Source: Pseudonocardia cypriaca (GTDB lineage Bacteria; Actinomycetota; Actinomycetes; Mycobacteriales; Pseudonocardiaceae). From it: 64,000 bases of DNA. This document shows, in pieces, positions 9,548 through 18,248 of the stretch. Location: NCBI RefSeq assembly GCF_006717045.1, contig NZ_VFPH01000002.1:1860001-1924000 (forward strand), read 5' to 3'. The stretch's first letter is position 1; each line of letters opens with the position of its first letter. The notes beneath the pieces are model-generated. The model was not told the origin of the DNA. It made no database searches and was given only the letters and a program-made list of their open reading frames with translations. Position numbers and translations under genes: made by a program.

Positions 9548-10386
9548 GGATCCACCACCTCAACTGCGGCACGATGCGCCCCTACGGCGGCCGGCTGGTG
9601 AGCGGGAGCGGATCGCTGTTCGCGACCGCCGAGATGATCTGCCACTGCCTGCTGGTCGAGTCCGACCACGGGCTGGTCCTCGTCGACAGCGGCTACGGCA
9701 CCGACGACGTCCGGAACCCGGACGCGTCGCTCACTCGGTCGTTCCGGCGGCTGGCCCGGCCGGTGCTCGACGAGTCCGAGACCGCGCTGCGGCAGGTCGA
9801 GGGGCTCGGGTTCCGCGCAGAGGACGTCCGCGACATCCTCCTCACCCACCTCGACCTCGACCACGGCGGCGGGCTGCGGGACTTCCCGCACGCGCGCGTG
9901 CACGTGCTGCGCAGCGAGCTGGAGGCGGCGCGCTCGGCCCGCACGTCCGGGGAACGCACCCGCTACCCGCGGGCCCAGTGGGCGCACGGGCCGCAGTGGG
10001 TGACGCACGATCCGCAGGGCGACGAGTGGTTCGGCTTCGCCGCCGTCCGCGACCTGCCGGACGTTCCGGCGGACATCCGGCTGGTCCCGCTGACCGGCCA
10101 CACCGTCGGTCACACCGGCGTGGCCGTGCGGGACGGGGACGGCTGGCTGCTGCACGCGGGGGACGCGTACTTCCACCACGACGAGATGCGTGTCGAGGCA
10201 CCGGGCTGCCCGCCGGGACTGCGCTACATGCAGGCGCGGATGGAGACCGCCCGCGGGCTGCGCCTGGCCAACCAGGAGCGGCTGCGCGAGCTGGTGCGGG
10301 AGCACGGCGACCAGATCACGATCTTCAGCGCCCACGACCCGGTGGAGCTGCGGGCGCTGCAGCACCACCGGGCAGGCGTCAACTGA
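9544..10386 (+). CDS. MBL-fold metallohydrolase
   Basis: A 280-residue protein of the metallo-beta-lactamase fold. The metal motif is THLDLDHGGG (His102, Asp104, Asp106, His107), a variant of HxHxDH with Asp in the third position. Further ligands are likely in LTGHTVGHTG and LLHAGDAYFHH. The variant is common in uncharacterised lactonase-like hydrolases. It is translationally coupled to the TetR gene. Its 3' end overlaps the convergent GNAT gene by 8 bp. The substrate is unknown; lactone or ester hydrolysis is the best guess. Confidence 0.85.
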   Translation: MRIHHLNCGTMRPYGGRLVSGSGSLFATAEMICHCLLVESDHGLVLVDSGYGTDDVRNPDASLTRSFRRLARPVLDESETALRQVEGLGFRAEDVRDILLTHLDLDHGGGLRDFPHARVHVLRSELEAARSARTSGERTRYPRAQWAHGPQWVTHDPQGDEWFGFAAVRDLPDVPADIRLVPLTGHTVGHTGVAVRDGDGWLLHAGDAYFHHDEMRVEAPGCPPGLRYMQARMETARGLRLANQERLRELVREHGDQITIFSAHDPVELRALQHHRAGVN

Positions 10387-10897
10387 GGCGCAGCTGGAAC
10401 CAGTGCTCGTCGCGCAGGTCGTCGGGCCCGATGCGCAGCGCGTCCGGGAACAGGCCGACCTGCGTCCAGCCCTGCTTCACGTAGAACGCGGGCAGGCTGG
10501 TGCCGCCGCGGGTGGAGAGCAGCAGCTGTTCAAGACCCAGTTCCGTCGCGTGGGCGACGGCGGCGTCGAGCAGCGCCTTGCCCCACCCGCGCCCCTGCAG
10601 GTCGGGGTGCACCATCAGCTTGAGCACGTCGGCGCGATGCAGGATCACGGGCCGGTCGCCGCGCCGGAGGAAGACGGTGCCGGCGAGCGTGCCGTCGGCG
10701 TCGAGGGCGATCAGGTGCTGGCGGCCTGCCCGCACGTCCTCGACGAGCGCGACGGCGGCCGCCCTGATGTCCGCCTCCGGCGCGTCCGGCGCGAAGCCGA
10801 CGGCCCCGTCCGCGCGCGTGACCGCCGTCCAGAGCGAGCCCAGCTCTGCCGCGAGTCCCGGCCGCACCCCGGTGACGGGATACGGCCCGGAGATCAC
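10379..10897 (-). CDS. GNAT family N-acetyltransferase
   Basis: A 172-residue single-domain acetyltransferase. The acetyl-CoA pyrophosphate loop is MVHPDLQGRGWGKALLDAAV (the QGRGWG form of Q/RxxGxG/A), followed by LLLSTRGGTSLPAFYVKQGW, the usual strand-helix near the C terminus. The GTG start at 10897 overlaps the ndk stop by 4 bp (GTGA), so it follows ndk in the same transcript. The acceptor is not known. Confidence 0.87.
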   Translation of the reverse strand: MISGPYPVTGVRPGLAAELGSLWTAVTRADGAVGFAPDAPEADIRAAAVALVEDVRAGRQHLIALDADGTLAGTVFLRRGDRPVILHRADVLKLMVHPDLQGRGWGKALLDAAVAHATELGLEQLLLSTRGGTSLPAFYVKQGWTQVGLFPDALRIGPDDLRDEHWFQLRLS

Positions 10898-11304
10898 AGG
10901 TTCGGGAACCAGAGCTTGATCTCCCGTGCGGCGCTCTCCGGCGAGTCGGAGCCGTGGACGAGGTTGTACTGCGTCTCCAGGCCGAAGTCACCGCGGATGG
11001 TGCCGGGGGTGGCCTTCTCGACCGGGTCGGTGCCGCCCGCCAGCTGGCGGAACGCGGCGATCGCCCGCGGGCCTTCCACGACGGCCGCGAGCACCTGGCC
11101 GGAGGTGATGAACTCCAGCAGGTCGCCGAAGAACGGCTTGCCGTCGTGCTCCGCGTAGTGCTGCTCGGCGAGCTCGCGGGGGACGGTGCGCAGCTCGAGG
11201 GCGACGACGTCGAGCCCCTTGCGCTCGATGCGGGAGATGACCTCGCCGATCAGGCGGCGCTGCACGCCGTCGGGCTTGACGAGGACCAGGGTGCGTTCAG
11301 TCAC
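10894..11304 (-). CDS. ndk: Nucleoside diphosphate kinase
   Basis: A 136-residue NDK with the full family signature: KPDGVQR at the N terminus, and catalytic His117 in NLVHGSDSPESA, which is phosphorylated during transfer of the gamma-phosphate from ATP to NDPs. GTG at 11304 gives the usual MTERTLVLVKPDG start; a GTG three codons upstream (11313) is less likely. It belongs to the conserved folC-DUF4233-ndk line, but here an MFS exporter, a CGNR gene and a DM13 gene lie between DUF4233 and ndk. Confidence 0.97.
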   Translation of the reverse strand: MTERTLVLVKPDGVQRRLIGEVISRIERKGLDVVALELRTVPRELAEQHYAEHDGKPFFGDLLEFITSGQVLAAVVEGPRAIAAFRQLAGGTDPVEKATPGTIRGDFGLETQYNLVHGSDSPESAAREIKLWFPNL

Positions 11305-11314
11305 GCGCGACACC

Positions 11315-12496
11315 CTATCGGCGGGCGCCGAGCAGGCCCGGCGAGGTGGCGGCGACGAAGGTCGCGCCCCCTGCGACGGCGGTCGCGCCGCAGGCGAGCA
11401 GCGTCGCCGGAGCGCCCCAGTGCTGCACCGCCAGCCCGGCGAGGCCGCCTGCGAGCACCGCCCCGGCCGCGTTCGCGTTGGAGTACAGGGCCATCGCCCG
11501 TCCGGTGGCCGGGGCGAGCGCGTCCTGGAAGAAGCGGATGCCCGCCGCCCCGACCACCGCGATCGCCACGCCCCTCGCCACCTGAGCGGCCAGGAGCAAC
11601 TCCATGCCGTCGGCCAGCACCGCGAGGACGCAGAACGCGGCGAAGGCGCCCATCGCGGCCGCGATCAGCCAGCGCTCGCCGCTGCGGGCCGGGAGCCGGG
11701 CGAGCGCGAGCGCAGCCACGACCTCCACGGCCGCGCAGGCGCTGTAGAGCAGGCCCACGGCGCTCGCCGGGAGGCCCAGGCCGCGTGTGACGTGCAGCGG
11801 CAGCGCCACGGAACCGGCGTACGTCGCGAGGTAGAACAGCATGACGGCCACGACGAGCAGCGCGACGGCGGCCGGACGGGCGGACGGGCCCGCATCCCGG
11901 CGCACCGGGACGGTCTCCCGCGCCGGGGGGCGCGGGCTCGGGACGGTGAGGGTGACCACCGCGGTGAGCGCGAGGACGGCCGCCGCCGTCCAGAAGATGC
12001 CGGTGTACCCCGCGGTGGCGAGCACCGCGGCGCCGGCGAGCGGACCGACCGCCCAGGCCAGCGACCACCCCGAGCGCAGCAGCGGGGCGGACCGGCGCCC
12101 GGTCGACCCGTCGCCGAGCACCACCCGCGCGAGCGCGAACAGCTGCGGGAACGCTGCCCCGACGGCGGCCACGAGGGTGCCTGCGATCAGGAGCAGTAGC
12201 GGAAAGGCCGATGTCCCGGGAAGCAGCACGAACCCGAGCGCCCCGAGCGCGGCGGCACCCGCCGCGTAGACGCGCGTCGGGGCCCGGTCGAAGCGCCGGG
12301 CCGCGACCAGGCTGATGACCATCCCGCCTGCGGCCGGCGCGGAGGTGAGCAGGCCGACCTGGACCGGCGTCAGGCGCGCCTCGTCGGCCGCGAACAGCAC
12401 CAGGTAGGAGCCGACCATCGAGTCGGCGGTGCCGAGCAGCAGCACGGCAGCCGCGAGCGCGGGGAACGGGCCAACCTGGCTTCTGTTACCAGTCAT
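11315..12496 (-). CDS. MFS transporter, sugar efflux (Set)-like
   Basis: A 393-residue protein with about 12 membrane segments. LRSGWSLAWAVGPLAGAAVL resembles the SetA/SetB sugar efflux group, and the C-terminal half (FFQDALAPATGRAMALYSNA) fits the same group. The ATG at 12496 was chosen because the in-frame extension upstream has no membrane or family features. It lies just upstream of ndk (10-18 bp gap depending on start), so ndk may be read from its transcript. The substrate is unproven. Confidence 0.75.
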   Translation of the reverse strand: MTGNRSQVGPFPALAAAVLLLGTADSMVGSYLVLFAADEARLTPVQVGLLTSAPAAGGMVISLVAARRFDRAPTRVYAAGAAALGALGFVLLPGTSAFPLLLLIAGTLVAAVGAAFPQLFALARVVLGDGSTGRRSAPLLRSGWSLAWAVGPLAGAAVLATAGYTGIFWTAAAVLALTAVVTLTVPSPRPPARETVPVRRDAGPSARPAAVALLVVAVMLFYLATYAGSVALPLHVTRGLGLPASAVGLLYSACAAVEVVAALALARLPARSGERWLIAAAMGAFAAFCVLAVLADGMELLLAAQVARGVAIAVVGAAGIRFFQDALAPATGRAMALYSNANAAGAVLAGGLAGLAVQHWGAPATLLACGATAVAGGATFVAATSPGLLGARR

Positions 12497-12567
12497 CTGC
12501 GCCACGGCGGAAACCGTGGCACGCGAGTCGTCCCCTCGCAACCGGTGAAGGGCCGTATGGTGGAAAC

Positions 12568-13185
12568 ATGGAGCAACCGCGGGAGTTGCCGATCGTCGGC
12601 GGCCACCTCGCACTGGACTTCGCGAACACGGTCGACGACCCGCTCGGCCCCACTCGGCACGACCACGCCGCCACCTACCCCGACCTGGTCCGCTGGTCCC
12701 TGCGGGTGGGCACCCTCGACGAGCAGCGGGCCGCGGGGCTGCAGCGGGCCGCCGAGCAGGCGCCGGAGGCCGCGGAAGGGGCGCTGCGGCGGGCGCACGA
12801 GCTGCGCGACGTCCTCAACGACCTCTTCGGCGCCGTCGCCGACGGCGCGGACGACATCCCGGCACGCTGGACGCGGCTGCGCCCCTTCGCCGCCGCCGCC
12901 GTCGCGGCCGCCGACCTGGACAGCGGCGAAGGGCCGCACCGCTGGTCGTGGTCCGGAGCCGACGACCTGGAGGGGGTCCTGCACCCGGTGGCAGCGGCTG
13001 CCGCCGATCTTCTGGTCAGCCCCGAGCTCGGGCGGGTCAAACGCTGCGCGCGCTGCCCGTGGCTCTACGTGGACCGCTCCAAGAACCGCAGCCGCCGCTG
13101 GTGCGACATGGCCGACTGCGGCACCGCGGAGAAGATGGGCCGCTACGTCGCGCGCCGCGCGGCGAGGCGGCGTGCGGGGCGATAG
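12568..13185 (+). CDS. CGNR zinc-finger / ABATE-domain regulator
   Basis: A 205-residue protein. The N-terminal ABATE-like domain (LPIVGGHLALDFANTVDD, about residues 7-24 onward) is followed by a C-terminal zinc finger with Cys160, Cys163, Cys179 and Cys184 (CxxC-x15-C-x4-C). The eponymous CGNR motif is changed to CGTA here, but all four cysteines are kept. Members are thought to be stress-related DNA-binding regulators. It is divergent from the MFS exporter (71 bp between starts), which suggests that it regulates that gene. Confidence 0.85.
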   Translation: MEQPRELPIVGGHLALDFANTVDDPLGPTRHDHAATYPDLVRWSLRVGTLDEQRAAGLQRAAEQAPEAAEGALRRAHELRDVLNDLFGAVADGADDIPARWTRLRPFAAAAVAAADLDSGEGPHRWSWSGADDLEGVLHPVAAAAADLLVSPELGRVKRCARCPWLYVDRSKNRSRRWCDMADCGTAEKMGRYVARRAARRRAGR

Positions 13186-13189
13186 GGGC

Positions 13190-13735
13190 TCACGAGGCGA
13201 CCGGCTCCAAGGTGGCCGCGGCGAACGACACGGCGAACCGCTGGCACCAGATGCTCACGCTGGACAGCTGCGCGAGGTCGACCTCGGGCGGAAGCGGGTA
13301 GTTCGAGCTGCCGATGTTGCCCTTGAGGTCGCCGAGATCGACGTGACGGCCGTCGTCGAACACGTGCCACCCGTCCCGGCCCGCGATCACCGGTGCGTCC
13401 GTGATCCAGACCTGGAGGTCCGGTCCGTTGCTCGTGTCGAGGTCCTCCAGCCGCAGCACGCGGGACCCGTCCGGCAGCTCGAGGACGAGGACGGAGCCGC
13501 TGCTCTCGTGCTCGTGGGCGACCAGCTCGCCGCGGGCGAGCACGATCGGCTCCGCCGCCGCTTCCGGTGGCGCCGGCGCGGCCGGTGCGGCGGTCGGCAG
13601 CGCCTCGGCCACGCGCTCGTCGACCACGAGCTTCCACGGCTGGAAGAGCGCGAGTGCCACCACCGCGAGGCCCACCCCGACGGCGAGCAGTGCCCGGACG
13701 ACGGGACGGCGGAACAGCGGTGTGCGGGTGGCCAT
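13190..13735 (-). CDS. Membrane-anchored DM13-domain protein
   Basis: A 181-residue protein with one N-terminal membrane helix (about residues 13-33) and an Ala/Pro linker, then a DM13 domain (about 65-175). Conserved stretches are LEDLDTSNGPDLQVWITDA, HVDLGDLKGNIGSSNYPLP and SSVSIWCQRFAVSF. DM13 domains have been proposed to act in extracytoplasmic electron transfer; the single Cys near the C terminus fits the family pattern. The function is not established. It is convergent with the CGNR gene, 4 bp from its end. Confidence 0.85.
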   Translation of the reverse strand: MATRTPLFRRPVVRALLAVGVGLAVVALALFQPWKLVVDERVAEALPTAAPAAPAPPEAAAEPIVLARGELVAHEHESSGSVLVLELPDGSRVLRLEDLDTSNGPDLQVWITDAPVIAGRDGWHVFDDGRHVDLGDLKGNIGSSNYPLPPEVDLAQLSSVSIWCQRFAVSFAAATLEPVAS

Positions 13736-13772
13736 GGTGCCGAGCGTGCCCGACGCCCCGCGGAGAAGACCC

Positions 13773-14150
13773 TTACGGTTCTCGGACCTGCTGGCTGGGC
13801 AGCTCGCCGCGGGCCATCTTGCCCATGAGATCGCGACGCAGCAGCAGGATCCCGGCCCAGACCAGCGCGAACACGACCCCCATCACGCCGAGCGCAGGCA
13901 CCAGCAGCCCGCAGGCGATCATCACGGCCTGGAGGCCCAGCGCGAGCCGGAGCCCCCACGGCCGCCGCTGCAACCCCGCCGCGACGACCATCGCGACGGC
14001 CAGCGCCGCGATCGCCGTGACGCCGAACGGGGTGGCGCCCTCGCCGAACTTCGGCAGCACGAGCAGGGCGAGACCCACGACGATCGCCTCGAGGGTGAGT
14101 GTGGCCGCGTACACGCCCCGCAGCCCCTTCATCGGGTCGGGAGCGGTCAT
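13773..14150 (-). CDS. DUF4233 membrane protein
   Basis: A 125-residue protein with four membrane helices: TLEAIVVGLALLVLPKFG, FGVTAIAALAVAMVVAAGLQ, LRLALGLQAVMIACGLLV and GVMGVVFALVWAGILLLRRD. It is the DUF4233 protein that follows folC in most actinobacteria. The ATG at 14150 overlaps the folC stop by 4 bp, so it is translationally coupled. The function is unknown; the fixed place after folC suggests a housekeeping role. Confidence 0.9.
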   Translation of the reverse strand: MTAPDPMKGLRGVYAATLTLEAIVVGLALLVLPKFGEGATPFGVTAIAALAVAMVVAAGLQRRPWGLRLALGLQAVMIACGLLVPALGVMGVVFALVWAGILLLRRDLMGKMARGELPSQQVREP

Positions 14151-15625
14151 GCCGGCTCCTTGCCGAACAGCGTCCGCACCTCGCCCGCCGTGACCACGGA
14201 ACCCGTCACGACGACGCCGACCCCGGACTCGCCGCCCTCCTCGGCCAGCTCGCGCGCCTGGTCGACGGCCTCCCGCAGCACCGGTTCGACGCTGACCCGA
14301 GCGGACCCGAACACCTCGACGGCGAGCGCACCCAGCTCGTCGGGGTCCATGGAGCGGGGCGAGGAGTTGGCCGTGATCACGACCTCCTGCAGCACGGGCT
14401 CCAGCTCGGTGAGGATGCCGCGGACGTCCTTCTCCCGCATCACGCCGAGCACGCCGACGAGCCGGGTGAAGCGGAACTCCGACACCAGCGAGGCGGCGAG
14501 CGCGCGGGCGCCGTGCGGGTTGTGGGCGGCGTCGGCGAGCACGGTGGGCACGCCCTGCCCGGCGGCGAGCCGCTCCAACCGTCCCGGGGACTGGACGCGC
14601 TCGAACGCGGCCCGCACGACGTCGGCGTCGATGGGCTGCTGCGGGCCCGCGCCGACCAGGGCCTCCGCGGCGGCCAGCGCCAGCGCGGCGTTGTTCGCCT
14701 GGTGCTCACCGTGCAGCGGGAGGAACACGTCGTCGTAGGTGGCGCCGAGGCCCTGCAGCACGAGCCGCTGCCCGCCGACGGCGATCTCCCGCTCGCGCAC
14801 GCCGAACTCGACGCCCTCGCGCGCGACCTGTGCCTCCACCTCGACGCAGCGCTCCAGCAGGACGTCGGCGACCGCCTTCTCCTGGGCGGCCAGCACGGCG
14901 ACGGCGCCCGGCTTGATGATCCCGGCCTTCTCGCGCGCGATGCCGAGGATGTCGTTGCCGAGGTACTCGGCGTGGTCGAGGCCGATCGGGGTGATCACCG
15001 CGACGGAGCCGTCGGCCACGTTGGTGGCGTCCCACCGCCCGCCGAGTCCCACCTCGACGATCGCCGCCTCCACGGGTGCGTCGGCGAAGGCCGAGAACGC
15101 CATCGCCGTGAGCACCTCGAACTTGGAGAGTGAGACCCCTTCCTTGAGGTCGACCAGCTCCACGAACGGCTTGACGTCCCGGTAGACCTGAACGTACTTC
15201 TCGGGCGTCACCGGGCGGTTGTCGATGTTGATTCGCTCGGTGGCGCGCTGCAGGTGCGGGCTCGTGTAGCGGCCGGTGCGCAGCCCCACCTCGGTGAGGA
15301 TGGCGTCGACCATGCGGGCGGTGGAGGTCTTGCCGTTGGTGCCGGTCAGGTGCACCACCGGGTAGCCGCGGTGCGGCTCGCCCAGCACGTCCACGAGCGT
15401 GGCGATCCGGTCGAGCGACGGCTCCATCACCGTCTCCGGCCATCGGCGGTCCAGCTCCTGCTCGACCGCGAGGAACTCCGCGAAACCCAGCGTGGACGAC
15501 TGGGCGGGCACGACATCGGGGGTGTCGCCGCCGCGGATGGCGTCGAGGACGTGCGACACCACCGCGTCCTCGGGCGTGGGAAGCTCGCCCTCTCCCTCGG
15601 GCAGCTCGTCGCGCTCGTCGCTCAC
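14147..15625 (-). CDS. folC: Folylpolyglutamate synthase / dihydrofolate synthase
   Basis: A 492-residue Mur-ligase-family enzyme that adds glutamate to (dihydro)pteroate or folates. ATP-binding loop VVHLTGTNGKTST, then GRYTSPHLQ, EVGLGGRWDATNV and the C-terminal LADAAHNPHGA. GTG at 15625 gives VSDERDELPEGE, an acidic N-terminal extension common in actinobacteria; longer starts would run into the divergent valS-like gene. Normally transcribed directly after valS, here it is separated from the bacterial valS by three plus-strand genes. Confidence 0.95.
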   Translation of the reverse strand: MSDERDELPEGEGELPTPEDAVVSHVLDAIRGGDTPDVVPAQSSTLGFAEFLAVEQELDRRWPETVMEPSLDRIATLVDVLGEPHRGYPVVHLTGTNGKTSTARMVDAILTEVGLRTGRYTSPHLQRATERINIDNRPVTPEKYVQVYRDVKPFVELVDLKEGVSLSKFEVLTAMAFSAFADAPVEAAIVEVGLGGRWDATNVADGSVAVITPIGLDHAEYLGNDILGIAREKAGIIKPGAVAVLAAQEKAVADVLLERCVEVEAQVAREGVEFGVREREIAVGGQRLVLQGLGATYDDVFLPLHGEHQANNAALALAAAEALVGAGPQQPIDADVVRAAFERVQSPGRLERLAAGQGVPTVLADAAHNPHGARALAASLVSEFRFTRLVGVLGVMREKDVRGILTELEPVLQEVVITANSSPRSMDPDELGALAVEVFGSARVSVEPVLREAVDQARELAEEGGESGVGVVVTGSVVTAGEVRTLFGKEPA

Positions 15626-15687
15626 CCCCGCGAGTCTACGAGCCGGGATCTGCGAATCCCGCTGGCCGGTCTGCGTACCGTTGCGGC

Positions 15688-18207
15688 ATGACATCGCCCG
15701 TTCCCGCCCTGCCGGAGCGGCCCACGATCGACGGCCTCGAGCCGTTGTGGGCCCGCCGATGGGACGAGCTGGGCGTATACCGGTTCGACCGCACGAGCCC
15801 GCGGGAAGCGGTGTTCGCGATCGACACGCCGCCGCCGACGGTGAGCGGTTCGCTGCACGTCGGGCACGTGTTCTCCTACACCCACACCGACGTCGTCGCG
15901 CGCTACCAGCGGATGCGCGGGCGGGCGGTGTTCTACCCGATGGGCTGGGACGACAACGGCCTGCCCACCGAGCGGCGCGTGCAGAACCACTTCGGCGTCC
16001 GCTGCGACCCCGCCCTCCCCTACGAGCCCGGGTTCGAGCCGCCGGATCAGCCCGGCGAGCGCCAGGTCCCGGTGTCCCGGCGGAACTTCATCGAGCTGTG
16101 CGAGCGACTCACCGCCGACGACGAGGTCGCGTTCGAGGAGCTGTGGCGCCGCCTCGGGCTGTCGGTCGACTGGTCCACGACCTACCGCACGATCGGCACC
16201 GGTGCCCGGGTGGCGGCGCAGCGGGCGTTCCTGCGCAACCTCGCCCGCGGCGAGGCGTACCTGGCCGAGGCCCCGACGCTGTGGGACGTCACGTTCCGCA
16301 CGGCCGTGGCGCAGGCGGAGCTGGAGGACCGGGATCGGCCCGCCGCGTTCCACCGGCTGCTGTTCACCCGGGCCGACGGCGCCGACCTGGAGATCGACAC
16401 CACCCGGCCGGAGCTGCTGCCGGCGTGCGTCGCGCTGGTGGCCCACCCCGACGACGAGCGGTACCGCCCGTTCTTCGGCACGAACGCGCGCACCCCCGTC
16501 TTCGACGTGGAGGTGCCGGTGCTCGCCCACCGCGCCGCCGACCCGGAGAAGGGCACCGGCATCGCGATGGTCTGCACGTTCGGCGACACCACCGACGTGC
16601 TGTGGTGGCGCGAGCTGCAGCTGCCCACGCGCACGGTCGTCGGGCACGACGGCCGGTTCCTGGCGGAGCCGCCGGACGGCCTGGACGGCGACGCCTACGG
16701 GCAGCTGGCCGGGGCCACGGTGCACACCGCGCGCGAACGGGTGGTCGCACTGCTGCGGGAGCGGGGCCGGCTGGTCGGCGAGCCCGAGCGCATCACCCAC
16801 GCGGTCAAGTTCTACGAGAAGGGCGACAAGCCGCTCGAGATCGTCACCACCCGCCAGTGGTACGTGCGCAACGGCGGCCGCGACGCCGACCTGCGCTCGG
16901 CCCTGCTGGACCGCGGCCGCGAGCTGGCGTGGCACCCCGCGCACATGCGTGCCCGCTACGAGAACTGGGTGGAGGGGCTCAACGGCGACTGGCTGGTCAG
17001 CCGGCAGCGGTTCTTCGGAGTGCCGTTCCCCGTCTGGTACCCGCTCGACGAGCACGGCGAGCCGGCGTACGACCGCCCGATAGCCGCCGAGGAAGCCGCG
17101 CTGCCGGTCGACCCGAGCACGGACGTGCCCCCCGGCTACACCGAGGCGCAGCGCGGTGTGCCGGGCGGCTTCGCAGGCGACCCGGACGTCATGGACACCT
17201 GGGCCACCTCGTCGCTCAGCCCGCAGATCGCGGCAGGCTGGTGCACCGACGACGACCTGTTCCGGCGGGTCTTCCCGATGGACCTGCGCCCGCAGGCGCA
17301 CGACATCATCCGCACCTGGCTGTTCGCGACGGTGCTGCGTGCCCACACCGAGCACGGCACGCTGCCGTGGCAGCACGTCGCCATCTCCGGCTGGATCCTC
17401 GACCCGGACCGCAAGAAGATGTCGAAGTCCAAGGGCAACGTCGTCACGCCGCTGGCGTTGCTGGAGCAGTACGGATCGGACGCGGTGCGGTACTGGGCTG
17501 CCGGTGCCCGGCCCGGCACCGACACCGCCTTCGACACCGGGCAGATGAAGATCGGCCGCCGCCTCGCGATCAAGGTGCTCAACGCGAGCCGGTTCGCGCT
17601 CTCCACCGGAGCCGCACCCGGCGGGGTCACGGCGCCGCTGGACCGCGCCCTGCTCGCCGAGCTCGCCGACACCGTCGAGGCCGCCACCGCCGCGCTGGAG
17701 GACTTCGACCACGCCCGCGCCCTCGAGGTCACGGAGCGGTTCTTCTGGCACTTCTGCGACGACTACCTGGAGCTGGTGAAAGCCCGCGCGTACGGCGAGC
17801 ACGGTGCCGACGCCGCCGCATCGGCCCGCGCCGGGCTGGCCACGGCCCTGTCGGTGCTGCTGCGGCTGTTCGCGCCGGTGCTGCCGTTCGTCACGGAGGA
17901 GGTCTGGTCGTGGTGGCAGGAGGGCTCGGTGCACCTCGCCCCGTGGCCCGACGCCGCGGAGATCCGCGCCCACGCAGGCGACCCGGGAGTCCTCACCGCC
18001 GCCACCGACGTCCTCACGGCCGTGCGCCGGGCGAAGTCGGAGGCGAAGGTCTCCATGCGCACCGACGTCAGCAAGACGGTGGTGACGGCGCCGCAGGCCG
18101 TCCTCGCCCGACTCGCCCTCGCAGAGACCGACGTGCGGGCCGCTGGCCGGATCCAGGAGCTCGACGTCCGTGAAGGCGAATCCCTGGAAGTGGGCGTCAA
18201 ACTCTGA
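15688..18207 (+). CDS. valS: Valyl-tRNA synthetase, archaeal-type (second valS)
   Basis: An 839-residue class I synthetase. The HIGH motif is HVGH (57-60) in PPPTVSGSLHVGH, the ValRS marker is NGLPTERRVQ, the CP1 editing domain contains EIDTTRPELLPACVAL, and KMSKS is at 577-581. The motif spectrum (TVSGSLHVGHVFSYTHTDVV, VKFYEKGDKPLEIVTTRQWY) matches the archaeal-type ValRS found in some bacteria. The C-terminal coiled coil of bacterial ValRS is absent, and so are the Cys pairs of the zinc knuckles (LWDVTFRTAVAQ replaces WCPxC). ATG at 15688, divergent from folC with 62 bp between. It is a second ValRS besides 19879-22524, possibly a resistance or stress isoform; that role is inference. Confidence 0.93.
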   Translation: MTSPVPALPERPTIDGLEPLWARRWDELGVYRFDRTSPREAVFAIDTPPPTVSGSLHVGHVFSYTHTDVVARYQRMRGRAVFYPMGWDDNGLPTERRVQNHFGVRCDPALPYEPGFEPPDQPGERQVPVSRRNFIELCERLTADDEVAFEELWRRLGLSVDWSTTYRTIGTGARVAAQRAFLRNLARGEAYLAEAPTLWDVTFRTAVAQAELEDRDRPAAFHRLLFTRADGADLEIDTTRPELLPACVALVAHPDDERYRPFFGTNARTPVFDVEVPVLAHRAADPEKGTGIAMVCTFGDTTDVLWWRELQLPTRTVVGHDGRFLAEPPDGLDGDAYGQLAGATVHTARERVVALLRERGRLVGEPERITHAVKFYEKGDKPLEIVTTRQWYVRNGGRDADLRSALLDRGRELAWHPAHMRARYENWVEGLNGDWLVSRQRFFGVPFPVWYPLDEHGEPAYDRPIAAEEAALPVDPSTDVPPGYTEAQRGVPGGFAGDPDVMDTWATSSLSPQIAAGWCTDDDLFRRVFPMDLRPQAHDIIRTWLFATVLRAHTEHGTLPWQHVAISGWILDPDRKKMSKSKGNVVTPLALLEQYGSDAVRYWAAGARPGTDTAFDTGQMKIGRRLAIKVLNASRFALSTGAAPGGVTAPLDRALLAELADTVEAATAALEDFDHARALEVTERFFWHFCDDYLELVKARAYGEHGADAAASARAGLATALSVLLRLFAPVLPFVTEEVWSWWQEGSVHLAPWPDAAEIRAHAGDPGVLTAATDVLTAVRRAKSEAKVSMRTDVSKTVVTAPQAVLARLALAETDVRAAGRIQELDVREGESLEVGVKL

Positions 18208-18248
18208 GCGGCCGATGAGTTCCGCTCCCTCGAGCGGTCTCATGTGGT

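Noticed and set aside
15399..18173. A 924-codon plus-strand open frame overlapping the archaeal-type valS.
   Set aside because: It is out of frame with the synthetase motifs and crosses the folC start region; Ala/Arg-rich shadow.
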